Below the pieces are notes generated by a model that was not told where the DNA came from, ran no database searches, and was given only the letters and a program-made list of their open reading frames with translations. The position numbers and the translations under genes are program-made. A stretch of 18,159 nt of DNA from Leucogyrophana mollusca (taxonomy: Eukaryota; Basidiomycota; Agaricomycetes; Boletales), in contig MU266735.1 of the NCBI GenBank assembly GCA_021014945.1, forward strand, positions 1 to 18,159, in the 5' to 3' direction. This document shows, piece by piece, positions 7,859 to 18,159 of the stretch; position 1 is the first letter of the stretch; the number at the start of each line of letters is the position of its first letter.

Positions 7859-9869
7859 CTACATTCGTTCGAGCGGTCTGATGCTTAATAAGCGCATTGC
7901 AGCACCTAGCACGTCCCTTGCGCACAGATACAACCACAACCGCGCCCTAGCCTTCTCCTCGTCTACCTCCCCCTTGACCACAAGTGTCTCCCATGCGCTC
8001 GAGATCGCATGCGCGAGCCGGAATGCAAAAGTCACGACTCCACTTGGCTCGTGTGTCTTTAGCGCAACCTTCACGACGTCAGGATATGATCCAAGGAGGA
8101 TGGCGATGTCCCGGGCGTGCGTGGATGTGGCGAGTGAGGAAGTGTCGATTTGCGAGGGGGGAGGAAGCGGCACAAGATGCGGATTTTTCCGTTCCATTGA
8201 TGTGAGACGAACATGGGCGTATTGCAGATACGGGCCAGTATCGCCCTCAAACGATAGCATTCTGTCCCAGTTGAAAGTATAGTTGTTTATTCTGTAAAGG
8301 AAAGGTGTAAGAAAGGCCTACAGAGCTGCGAAATGCTCACCGTTTTGCAGCCATGTCTTGAATTTTGATACCCGTGATGCCGACTTCGCGACTGACAGTC
8401 TCCGGATCCTCAACCGCGTTGTACTTCTCTTCATTCCGTCGCATCTGCTCATGCATGACGGTCGATGCCTCACGAATGATCTGATCCAAGAACACGGCGG
8501 TCCCTTTACGAGTGCTCATGCCAAGCACCATCCCATAGTTCACATGCTCGAGCCTATCTGCCCACGGGAACTCCATAAGCTTCAGCATCTTGAAGAACTG
8601 TGCGAGATGAAGGTCTTGCTGGGACGCAACGACATATATCATTTTGTCGAAATGGTACTTTTCCCACCGCTCAATGGCTCCGCCGATGTCGCGAGTGAGG
8701 TATATTGATGTTCCGTCTGGGCGAACGAGGTCAGAAGGTTGACGAGCACCTAGGAGAAAGACCTCACCAGCTTTTCGTAATACTGCCTTCCCTAATTTCC
8801 ACTTTTCCAAATCGACGAGCTTAGCACCGTTAGCGTCGCTGATGAGGCCCATCTCCTCAAGCCTCTCGAGTGCCTTGTCCTGCCATTCTTTTCCAACCTC
8901 GCTCTCTCCTGTGTAAACATCGAATGAAACGTTCAGCCTCGCGTACTCCTCGATGTACCGATCCACGCTCAGTTTTCGCCAAACTCGCCAAGTGCTCAGC
9001 GCGGTTTCATCCCCATCTTCCATCCGTTTGAACCATTTGGCGGCCTCGATCTTGACGTTAGGGTCCGCTTCTGCATCTCGAGTGACCTTGACATAAACAT
9101 CGTACAGGTGCTTGATTGCATCTTTTTCCAGCTCAGTCTGCGAGCCATATTTTTCAAAACCCGTCGCTATCATGCCAAACTTATATGATGGGGTGAGTTA
9201 CGATTACAAACGGCGAATGCAGCGGTTACCTGAGTTCCCCAGTCACCGAGGTAATTCAACGAGACGACTTCCCAGCCGCAAGCCTTGTAGAGATTGTCCA
9301 AAAACGCCCCGATGATGGTGCTCCGAAGATGTCCAACGTGGAAGGACTTTGCAATGTTCGGCGACGAGTACTCGATGACAAGCTTTTTCCCCTGGCCAGA
9401 GGAGTTGGTCCCGTAGGAGGGCTTTCCAGTTGGGCTCTCATAGGTGAGAGTGTGTATTTGGTTGAGCACTTCACGCACGAGGCTGGCGGTGTTGAGCTGA
9501 AAATGGAGAAATGCTTTATCGTGGGTGATGGATGAGACGAAATCGTCGGGTTGAAACTGTTCAGGGAGGGTTAAGTAGAGGCGTGGCAAGGCCAAGCGAA
9601 CTCTGAAGCTACCATCGAATGTGACTCACATCGGTCAAGACCTTGCTCGCGAGTTCGTCAGGCTTCCCGGGGAGCCTGAAGCGGGGCAGAGCAACGGTAA
9701 AATCTACGCCTTTTTTGCCGTAATCGACGCCGGAGTAGGCTTGTTCGAGTGAGAGTGGAGGCAAGGCATCTGATACGCGTTTCGCGATGGCGATCCGAAA
9801 TGCATCGAGGATGCAGGAGGAGGGGTCTGCTCCGGGCACAGGCGGGAGAGAAGGAAGAGAAGAAACCAT
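7859..9869 (-). CDS. Arginyl-tRNA synthetase (arginine--tRNA ligase), 5 exons, 595 aa
   Basis: This class I synthetase charges tRNA-Arg with arginine using ATP. Exons on minus are 9869-9630, 9556-9230, 9179-8768, 8716-8341 and 8291-7859; introns of 73, 50, 51 and 49 nt are all GT..AG and restore conserved protein. The protein has an N-terminal additional domain (to about residue 125), the HIGH-type signature HVGH near 153-156 in [18 protein letters not shown], then GDWGTQFGMI across the second intron. The KMSKS equivalent GMSTRKG lies near 391-397. A helical anticodon-binding domain follows, with [13 protein letters not shown], and the protein ends in the family's typical RPLERM. The 51-nt third intron has no stop and is in frame. 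Length matches cytosolic fungal enzymes (about 600 aa). The start at 9869 gives the cytosolic form; an in-frame upstream ATG at 10061 could add a mitochondrial leader. It is downstream of, and co-oriented with, the oxoglutarate dehydrogenase gene. Confidence 0.93.
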
Positions 9870-10061
9870 CGTTTTTATTCCTCTCGTTGCTGCTCTGTTG
9901 TGTCCTGCAGATATTCGATGGAATGACAGAGAGGATCTGATCAACGTGAAGGAGACCAACACCGCTTGAGCTTTTCCGCCCAAAGGAATCGATCGATTAG
10001 AGGACTTGACCAATCTGACTCGACACAACATCAGACGCTCTCGCTCACAGGCAACAGTCAC
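9870..10061 (-). other. Possible mitochondrial-targeting N-terminal extension of arginyl-tRNA synthetase
   Basis: The first exon stays open upstream of the ATG at 9869, with in-frame ATGs at 10031 and 10061. The 54 residues from the 10031 ATG to the cytosolic start contain ten Arg/Lys, many Ser, and no Asp or Glu, with segments such as MLCRVRLVKSSNRS and SLSFHRISAGHNRAATRG. This composition is typical of mitochondrial presequences. One gene serving cytosol and mitochondria through alternative starts is well known for several eukaryotic synthetases. It could equally be 5' leader that happens to be open. The rest of the intergenic region (10062-10352) holds the 3' flank of the neighbouring gene and no other feature I can support. 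Confidence 0.45.
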
Positions 10062-10352
10062 CAGCAGTGCTCTTCCCGCCTAGCAGACTCAACCTCACCT
10101 GAGTACGTACACTCGCGCCGGTCACTTGCGCCTTGGGCTCCCTAAAGCTTAAAATTTGTCGAGACTACGTGGCCAGGTAGACCTCACTCTGACACCACTT
10201 CAGCTCTTGTTTGTAATGTATCTAGACTATGCTACTCTTCTCTTGCCATTAGAGACAAAGGGAAATACGTGGCATCATCGACAGCGTTCTCTCATTCGCC
10301 AACGCCCGCCGAAAATTAGGTCCAGGCTATACTGTTCGTACTGTGAAACTAC

Positions 10353-13300
10353 TCATGCAGCGAAAGCGGTCGAGAGGAAAGCTTCAATCTCCTTCTTGTG
10401 TTGCACCTGGGCAAAGATTAGCAAGTAGGCATTCGTTACAGACACATGACATACTTTGCTCCCCGTCGCCACAGAGCTAGTGGGCTCCCGACCGGCGTAA
10501 TAAGGATACTTACCCCGGTGATGTTGCGTCTCGTTGGCGGCAGTGAGTATACGAGGCCCAACGTAGGTCCATGCTCCATTGTTCAAAGGCTCTTCCTGAT
10601 CTCGTTGTGAGATGAGACCTCAGCGCAAGTCCGACGTAAATTACTCACCTGGCACCAAAGAAGATCCGCGTTGGGGTATTTATCCAGGTGGGGAGTGATC
10701 TAACACGCATCAATTTCAACGCAACCATGCCCGCATACACGCATGTACTCACCTGATCGTAAGGGAAGGGCGAGATCTGCTCGATGCGACTGATAGCGAC
10801 GTCCTTGATACCCTTCTCCTCGCGCTCTTGAATGAGAGCATGATAGACTTGGCCTGGGATGGATTGAGTCAGGTAATAGAACGGCTGGAAATGCGAGTTT
10901 CAAACCTGTGCAAAGGATATGGCGCCGTATCTGATCTGGTGCAACCAGGTTTTCAGAGTGGGGTTCCGGTAAATATCTCTGGAAGTGAGTGTCCCCGATC
11001 ATCTCCGAGAGGTCGGAGCGCGCTTGAGGGTGTCGCAGAAGCGATTTGGAGAAGAATAGAATGAGCTACGCACAAAAACGATCAGTCCGAGGCAGATGAG
11101 CAGGAGGGGGGTACACACAGGCTTGCGGAAGTCGCGATGTATTTGACGACGTAAGACATGGAACTTGAGGGACGCATTAGCAAAGGACAAAAGGGAAACA
11201 CGGAAAACTCACGTAGTTCGCAGGTGTACTGAAGAAAACGATCAGCATCCGATCTCATAGGTAGATGTAAGACTCACGTAGGATACACAACTTGCATGTT
11301 GCAATCTTGATGTTGTCGTTCGACTTTCTCCGGTGTGGGGTAGACGTGCGGGTGATCGTCACAAAGCTGGAGGAACCGCTCGATTCTTCCACTCGAATGC
11401 TCCGGACCTTGACCGTCGTAGCCGTGGGGTAGGCTCATCACCAGTCCAGTGCGCTGCAACCATTTGCGTTCACCGGCAGCAATGAATTGGTCGATGATGC
11501 ACTGTGCATTATTAGCGAAGTCACCGAACTGCGCCTCCCAGATGGTCAACGAGCTGGGTGAAACCAACGAGTAACCAAGCTCAAAGCCAAGTGTACCGAA
11601 CTCGGACAATGAGGAATTACAGACGACGAAACGAGCTTGATTGGACCCAAGGTCGTTCAACGGAATGTACTGTTGCTCGTTTGCTTGATCATGAATCACC
11701 GCGTGTCGCTGTGAGAAGGTGCCTCTCTCAACATCTTGACCAGAAACACGAACGTGTATTTTTTCAAGCGCAAGCGAACCGAATGCAAGAGCCTCGGCGG
11801 TTGACCAATCAATGTTGCGACCTTCCTCGACCGTCTTGCCGCGAGTGGTGAGAATTCGGGCGAGGTTGCGATGGGGAGTGAAACCGGGGGGGTACTGAGA
11901 TATGGCTTTACCAATACGTTTTAGAGTCTGCTCATCCGAGCCAGTTGCGCGAGTAGGTAATGTCTCTTCCGCGAGCTGCCGAGGAGAAGGGAACCCTTGC
12001 CAAGAGGCAGACAGCCATTCCTTACTGGTGGGCACATAGTCTTTGGCAGCGCCGGCGGCTTTCTCAAGCATACCCCAAACCCATTTCTTGTGCTCCTCGA
12101 TGTCCTTCTCGGTGAACGTGCCACGACCAACCAGGAATTTTGTGTACTGGGTGAGTGGTGTCGGCTGCTTTTCAATGGCTTTGTACATCCGAGGTTGAGT
12201 GAAACTAGGCTGATCGGTTTCGTTGTGGCCGTAACGCCGGTAACAAACGATATCGACGACGACATCCCGCTTGTATTTGGCACGGTAGTCAGCAGCCAGC
12301 TGACACACGAAATTGACGGCCTCCACGTTATCCCCGTTAACGTGGAAGATGGGGGCGTCGATGGACTTAGCAATATCGGATGGATAGGGCGTGGAACGGG
12401 CAAAACGGGGGTCTGTGGTAAAGCCGATCTGGTTGTTGACAATGAGATGGATAGTACCTCCAGTGCCGTAGTTGGGAAGATTGTGGAAGCCCATCGTCTC
12501 ATATACAACTCCTTGACCTGCAAATGCGGCGTCACCGTGAAGCAACACGCCCATGGCTGTGTTGTGAGTGGTTTCATCTCCCTCCAAGTTCTGTATAGCA
12601 AACGTTTTGCCGAGGACGACCGGATCTTCCGCCTCCAAATGGGAAGGATTGGCGACGAGTGATAGAGAAACCTTCTTGCCCGACGGTGTGGGACGAACGT
12701 AGTTGGCCCCCAAGTGATACTTGACATCTCCGGCGGGTGAATCGTCGGACACCGATCCTGAGAATTCATTCAGGATAGCCTCAATGGGCTTACGAATGAC
12801 GTTGCCCAAGACGTTCAGGCGACCGCGATGCGGCATCCCAATTGTTACATGCTTCACTCCGTGATCCACTGAGCGGTCGATCAGCGCCTTCATCCCTGGA
12901 ATTAATGCTTCACATCCCTCCAGACCAAAACGCTTCTCGTTTGGATATTTGCTGGCAATGAACTTTTCGAAAGATTCCGACCAAATGAGTCGGTCAAGGA
13001 TCATGCGCTTCTCCTCTAGCGTGTAATTCCAGGGCTTGGGGATTTCAACGCGTTCCCGAATCCAATCACACTGCTCCTTGTCAGGAATGTGAACGTATTG
13101 GATGCCCACGGCTCCGCCTGTATGTCGATTAGAATGAACGCGAGAGTATGTGGCACTTGATTTCGCTTACAATAGATGCGCTTCAGTAGTTTGATAATTT
13201 CTCGCAAAGGCATGGTTTTGCGGTCCTCGGTAGCAAAGTGAGGGAGAATGCCAGGGCCGAGGGCGATTTGCTTGTCCAGATCACGTTCTGTGAACCCGTA

Positions 13301-13817
13301 GCGACTGAGCTCGAGCTCAGGAGGATGTACGTCCGCGAGATCCGCATCAAGAATCCCCAAAGGGTCGAGTTCAGCGACATGATGTCCTCTAACTTGGTAT
13401 GCGCGCACGAGCAGTTGAACCTGCATCCGCATCAGCCAAAAAGAAGTAATGCACTGACAGAGTGCTCACTTTTAAATGATCGTCCAACTCAGCCCCACCC
13501 CCAGCATGGAGTGCTGGGGCGCCATCCGCAGGAGGCGCCATTAGACCTGGGGGAGGTTGGAAAGCCTTGGGACTAGGGAGACCCTGCTCCATTCCGGAGA
13601 AGTAAACATCCCAAGAGACATGAACGGACTTGGGGTCCTGCCTCCAGTGCTTGTACATTTCTTCGGCGTAGTAGGCATTGGTGCCGTTAGCAAAAGGGTC
13701 ATTAGGTGAGGGTGGTGTAGCGGGAGTTGCCAAGCTCCGTTGAACGAGGTACGCTGAGCGGGAGCAGCTACCCCGTAGCGTACCCGGGAAGCGCCTGAAC
13801 GCCTGCCTTGAAAGCAT
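10353..13817 (-). CDS. KGD1: 2-oxoglutarate dehydrogenase E1 component, mitochondrial, 10 exons, 1001 aa
   Basis: This thiamine-diphosphate enzyme decarboxylates 2-oxoglutarate and passes the succinyl group to the E2 lipoyl domain in the TCA-cycle complex of the mitochondrial matrix. Exons on minus: 13817-13470, 13420-13171, 13117-11278, 11228-11213, 11163-11119, 11065-10906, 10853-10753, 10699-10649, 10595-10455, 10406-10353; introns 48-53 nt. The sum is 3006 nt, with phases consistent throughout. An Arg/Ser-rich leader without acids ([16 protein letters not shown]) gives a matrix presequence, probably cut near RSLA-TPA. Then come [41 protein letters not shown] (about 293), the cofactor region [14 protein letters not shown] (about 393) and NNQIGFTT (about 427). 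The transketolase C-terminal half has [39 protein letters not shown] and [15 protein letters not shown]. The length is normal for the family. The fourth exon is only 16 nt. Most introns sit in the 3' quarter. Confidence 0.95.
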
Positions 13818-14145
13818 TGGCTACAACTGGGAGGATAAGCAAAACGACAGGCAAAAAGTGAAGAAAGATGAACGTTGAACAAGCGACACGCCTTCCGGTG
13901 CCAACCTACCGCACTCGGAGTTTCCCGGTTTTCACTCACCCGCTCCGCAACGCACACCCAGAGCTGTCCATCCATGGCACTTTTCCCGCTCACAGCAACA
14001 GGCCGCCATAAAACTGCCTCCGATCGGCCGACCCTTATGCTACATTCAGCTTAGGCGTAAAGATAGCTCATTGGATGCACAATTCCCCAGGTGGGGACTA
14101 AGCAGTTTCACAGCTGGGTAACACTGCAGCCACCAACTTTCATCG
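13818..14145 (-). promoter_or_regulatory. Upstream region of KGD1, with a candidate 5' UTR intron
   Basis: This 328-bp gap separates the start of KGD1 from the end of the helicase gene and must hold the KGD1 promoter. On minus, a good donor GTGAGT begins at 13939. A pyrimidine-rich tract ending CTTATCCTCCCAG reaches 13827, nine bases before the start codon. This would make a 113-nt leader intron, longer than those in the coding part. The pyrimidine-rich stretch alone could instead be the transcription-start context common in fungal promoters. No TATA box is obvious. Confidence 0.35.
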
Positions 14146-17100
14146 CTATGCACAAAATCCTTTCTTTTCGCGATAAAAGCTACCCAGCTGCTTCATCGAC
14201 TGCCCGAATGTCTCACAGACCACCACGCCGTCCCTGATCCACAAAGGTAGCTTCTCTCGGACGGAAGGCGAAGAAAACCGGCGATCGACTAGTATCAGCG
14301 AAGCCCAATCCGCACGGTGTCGTATCGCTCGGCCTATTTCACAAGGGTAATTAGGCACAAGTGTCCACGGTGCGGCCCGCGCGTCTCACCTATACTCTGA
14401 TTCACCGCGTTCATACACATATTCTCATACAGCTCAGAGGCAGCATCTTTGGCACCTGCACTTCTCTTGACCTGTCTCTCCGCTTCAATCCGATTGGCGT
14501 ATTGCATCCGTTCTCGCAGCTCCGGCGAGTTTTTGTTTGCAAATGGTAAACCAATCACAACAACAGCGCGAGCCAGGTCGTCGGAAAAATTGAGCCCCTC
14601 AGAGAGTTTTGCGCCGACGACCGCGAAGAGAAGAGCACCTCCCTTTTTGCTGGAGGGGTCGCTTGGCTGCAGTACTTTAGTGGGGCACGGCCCGAGTATG
14701 CGAGGCTCGAGGACGCACAGAAGTCTGTGCCGCAGCACTATAATCACGCAAAATTGTCTCGACCATACCAGTTTCTTGAGGCTCCGTAAACACCTATGAT
14801 AGAACTAATCAGCGTGCTCATATAGACCTCCTGGTCTGATTCGCACCTTCTTCTTTGCGCCAAACTTTTGAAGCACCTGGCTTGTGCTCCATACCTCCTT
14901 GGCGAAATTCAAATAGGAGTACGACGGGAAAAACACTACCATACCCCCTGGTACCACATTGCATAAGTTGAGGATCAGTTGACTTAGTTCTGTGAGCTAT
15001 GCACCATGTTATCAGTAGGCAAGGTGTAGACAACCAGCATACCACTCACCAGCTGTCGATCTCTTTGCCGGTCATACTTAAACTCAAGCTCAGCGCCCGT
15101 GGGCCCTTTACTGAGTAAAAGTGTTTGCACGTGCGACTTCGGTATGACATGTCCACAAGAATAAGTCGAGAGTTTGTCTTGGCCCAAGTACGGGAACAAC
15201 TGCGCGGTGACGTCCGACATCTTCGGGAGGGTTAGCTCAGGTAGAAGTAGGCATGCCACGCAAATACCGGCGACATAGTCCCTCCGGCTAAGACCACAGA
15301 ACGCGCAACGTTGACAACATCACGAAAAAGATTTGATGGGTTCAACAATTGATATTTGACTTCGACATCCCAAGCCGCCGAATTCCCGGTGAGCGCAAAA
15401 ATGAGGCAACCGTCTCTCAGCCGAGAGTCAGCGAGTGAATGCAAGGGAAAGACAGGCCGGGCCACGCTCACCTTCCCCCGCCCCGGCGAGTCCCAGCAAA
15501 AATGCTTCCACACTATGAAGTGGAGGGGTCGTGCGACTAGCGGCCCGTGTTCCCCTTGCACCTTCTCACTGTTAATCGAATGTGATGCCAAACAGAGGGG
15601 TTGAAATTGAACCTTCCGCGTTCTCGTTTTCTCTAACTTTGTCGGAGTAGCCCGAGATTTTTCTGGCTATCTTCGCCGAAATCAATAGTGGCACAAGTGT
15701 CGTTTCTTATTGACACACCTTGCTACGTTTCAAGTAGGCCTCGATCTCCAGCAGATTGATGCCCTCTACTTTCCTTCCGAGTTGCTGAATCAATTCCGGG
15801 ACCTTCAGTACTTCCGTTGTTGGAGCCGCGTTTTGGGATTTTGCTGTCCGCAAGTCTCTCCAGTTGACAACGAATCTCTGCAAGGCATTCAGAAAGCCAA
15901 TAAGGCGGCTGAGGTGAAGAGCGTGCGCAGCAGTCAAACGCGTCCGAAATTTCTCGAAGTACACCGACACCTGCGTCAAAGATGTTGACAAGGCACCAGA
16001 AGTGAGGCAGACACTCGAGAGAGAAAGTAGCGTTGGTATCAAATCTAAATTGACCGTTGAATGAAGTCATTCATCCATCCGGAAAGACGTACTGTGAGCT
16101 TCGTCTATGATGACAATTTGACCCGTTAGATCTATGCCCAATGCCTCTCGTGCTGTTTTCTGCAGTAGCAGATTATAAGGCAGCGTCACAAGCTGAGATA
16201 ATATCAGAAGTAAAGCATCGAACAAACAACACCAGCTTTCACGCACCTCCGCCTGAGGTATGGCCTTCCTCGATCCATAATATGGACAGGTCTGGGCATT
16301 CCGACCGGCAGTGGCTAGATCCTCGATGTCTTTAGGAGAGGCCTATCAGATTATCCATAAACCGCATTCCTCGCAAAGACAAACACGAAACCTACCAGTA
16401 TCTGGTCACGAAAGTCAATCATGGGCAGCTCTTCACCAATAGGTGGTAGGTATTGACATCGTTTCGCCGATTTCCCTGAAATATATCCCAATGTTGAAAC
16501 CAGCATCCGACGTGTACACATTTGTCGCACCTTCCATCAGCTCGCGGCACTTTTCGTCCAGATCTCCGGGCCGGCATTTGACCTCGTCATTGATGCACAG
16601 TTGTTTTCGAGAGCCCAGGGATACGGTCCTCCACCCCCGATGGTCTACACTGCAATCTTCGGCGTCTTCATCCTCTAGCGGTCGTTTAGTCCCTTGTAAA
16701 ACACTAGTCACCTTAGTTCCATCCACCGGCGAAGACATCGAGCGATGAAGAAACTTTAATTTTCGAAGCTCGGGGAGAACTTGCGTCAGCTGTGAATGTG
16801 TGCGAGAGGCGTAGTAAATCTTGGTGCATGTCGGTTCCTCGCCTTGGAGTGAGGATTGAGACTTTGAACCACTCGCCATTCTATACCCTTTCCTTTAACA
16901 CTGCACAAGCACAGACGAACGGCACTTTACTTTGCTATCAGAGCTCGAACGGCGACAGAATAGTTATCTTTCTCATCCTCTTCGTGTTCGTTGTCCGGTA
17001 GGAAACTGTTGTCATCAAAGTCGTCTTCTGTGGGGTCGGAAATGGTGCGCTACTTGTGAGGTATGAGCAAACAGGTAGAACTGGTGACATGCAGACAGAC

Positions 17101-17615
17101 AGGTTTCTTGGTGACCCGTGCGCGAGCCCGCTTTCGTAGGTTGGCTTCAGTTTTCCTCGCTTTGGTGAGTCGCTCTTCGTATTCTTGATCCGCTGCCTCC
17201 AGTTCGCGCCTACGTATCTCGGCTGCTTGTGTTGCAACCCAATCTGGTCCTGTTGGAAGGCTAGTCTGGTGGGGTTGCGCGATGACACTTCGGTGACCAC
17301 TCACCACTGGTGGAAGAGTGCTGTGCTAATTTACCCTTTCTCGCACGTTCTCTTTCATCCGTCAACCATGTCAGGCTGGAGCACAGAAGGCTGAGCGTCT
17401 TTCCCTATGACGGAACCTTCTTCAAGCACGGCTGAGCAACAGAGCACGTAAGGCCCACCCACCGTACCGGTTGGGCTCTCCACAATGGTGACCCGTCCTT
17501 GTTCGATAGATGAATATACATGGCGCATAAGTTCAGTCTGAATAGCATAAGGTGGGTCGTAAGGGAAGACGGCAAAACTGTCTGGGGTGGGGAGACTGAA
17601 ACTATCTGGTTGCAT
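14146..17615 (-). CDS. CHL1: CHL1/DDX11-type iron-sulfur DNA helicase, 17 exons, about 876 aa
   Basis: A superfamily 2 (XPD/FANCJ-like) 5'-3' DNA helicase acting in the nucleus in sister-chromatid cohesion and repair. Exons on minus: 17615-17463, 17404-17305, 17249-17101, 17049-16931, 16880-16531, 16475-16396, 16342-16247, 16192-16093, 16044-15719, 15670-15613, 15564-15472, 15413-15268, 15220-15050, 14996-14847, 14793-14719, 14666-14390, 14333-14146. Total 2631 nt with consistent phases. Seen in order: Q-motif region, Walker A ESPTGTGKT (46-54, split by intron 1), PDWV plus charged coiled coil, acidic linker DPTEDDFDDNSFLPD, motif Ia ASRTHSQL (198-205), four candidate 4Fe-4S cysteines (about 269, 285, 297, 336 in QLCIN, EKCREL, KRCQYLPP, TCPYYGSRKA), IIDEAHN (379-382), LAGGTMSP, GGALLFAVVGAKLSEGLNFSDD, and motif VI QSIGRAIRHR. 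All core motifs are intact. An in-frame ATG at 17657 would add 14 residues. Intron 3 uses GTCTGT and intron 10 has two possible acceptors three bases apart; these joints are the weakest. Confidence 0.9.
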
Positions 17616-17779
17616 CTTTACAAGCAAGTTAAGTATGAATAAAATGGGCGAAAACAAGACGCGTCGCGTGCATTATGTACAGCTGTTTCCGAAAACCTTG
17701 TCCAGCGTGTCCGAATCCAGTTTTTAATTCAGAAAATACAAACAATTCAAGAAATTCAGAAAACCCACACATCTATTCA

Positions 17780-18159
17780 TTACTTGCTAGTTTCTTGCTC
17801 GTTTACACTTATAACCAATGCCTGCTCCCCAGGATCTGCTCTAGAACCACGAGGCTTCAAGAAATCAGCTCCGATGTCGAACAGAGTGCCCTGGAAGTCC
17901 TTCCAGAAGGTTGGCAGCTCGATGAAGATGCTGCGACATAAAATGACATCGGGAAGGGTGCTCACCATGCGTCGAGACTGAGAGGAGTGTTTGGGGAAGG
18001 GGGGTGTGTACTTTCTCGACTTTGATGACTTTTTTTGTTGGCGCGGTTGCTGTCGGCTGGCAGCAGTGGCCGCTTGACCGGAGCCCACACCTCCAATTCA
18101 TTGCTCAAGTCAACTGGATTCTGGACTCCGAGCTGGCTTCGCGACCACGACCAGTTATC
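17780..18159 (-). CDS. C-terminal part of an unidentified gene, running off the right edge
   Basis: An exon open from the window edge (18159) to 17966 reads DNWSWSRSQLGVQNPVDL and then a Ser/Pro-rich segment ending in PNTPLSLDA. It is followed by GTGAGC. The last segment, 17930-17780, reads IFIELPTFWKDFQGTLFDIG, then ADFLKPRG and ends NEQETSK before a TAA. Joining the two needs an intron at 17965-17931 of only 35 nt, shorter than all others here, so the joint may be wrong. The alternative frame from 18088 reads straight through to the same end with a basic, low-complexity N-part. I do not recognise the protein. It lies 164 bp upstream of the helicase start and on the same strand. Confidence 0.5.

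Noticed and set aside
11997..12662. A 221-aa plus-strand frame
   Set aside because: Antisense shadow of the KGD1 coding exon.
11921..12769. A 282-aa minus-strand frame
   Set aside because: It overlaps the large KGD1 exon in another frame; the KGD1 frame carries all the conserved motifs.
13541..13993. A 150-aa minus-strand frame overlapping the KGD1 start
   Set aside because: It reads KGD1 exon 1 in the wrong frame and the leader; the true frame has a mitochondrial presequence and family motifs.
15472..15591. Minus-strand frame reading PLHFIVWKHFCWDSPG as helicase coding sequence
   Set aside because: The neighbouring frame gives PLHSVEAFLLGLAGAGE, which fits the CHL1 family and ends at a good donor; the other frame is a shadow.
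1..18159. A biosynthetic or defence gene cluster
   Set aside because: The right-hand genes are unrelated housekeeping functions and the left half is transposon debris; nothing indicates a coordinated system.

Overview
The window looks like a piece of an Agaricomycete (Basidiomycota) nuclear genome. All three complete genes are cut by many short introns (mostly 47-58 nt, GT..AG, often with a CTNAC-like branch site). Their proteins are typical fungal versions of housekeeping enzymes. The transposon remnant belongs to a family I recall as highly repeated in mushroom-forming fungi.

Left half (about 1-7250) is a transposon graveyard with no intact gene. It holds a truncated LTR piece in reverse orientation (226-348), a degenerate 20-bp-period minisatellite (355-780) and a GGTTC/GAACC-rich block (895-1085). 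It also holds a decayed transposase-like gene split into three pieces: C-terminal part on minus at 1435-3791, middle part on plus at 4549-4919, N-terminal part on minus at 4920-5306. Two solo LTRs follow, each with perfect 5-bp target duplications: LTR-1 at 3792-4548 (GCTAC) and LTR-2 at 5401-7242 (CCACG). LTR-2 is itself interrupted by a 1.2-kb non-autonomous element (5889-7106) that carries a second 20-bp minisatellite.

Right half (7859-18159) is compact and gene-dense, with all genes on the minus strand. In transcription order from the right edge these are: the C-terminal end of an unidentified gene (18159-17780); a CHL1/DDX11-type iron-sulfur DNA helicase (17615-14146, 17 exons, about 876 aa); the mitochondrial 2-oxoglutarate dehydrogenase E1 subunit (13817-10353, 10 exons, 1001 aa, with a 16-nt microexon); and arginyl-tRNA synthetase (9869-7859, 5 exons, 595 aa, with a possible mitochondrial N-terminal extension up to 10061). 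These genes share no pathway (sister-chromatid cohesion/repair, TCA cycle, translation), so the block is ordinary co-orientation, not a functional cluster.

Exon-intron models were built by eye from frame continuity, splice consensus and family conservation, without transcripts or database searches. Statements about what families usually look like come from memory.
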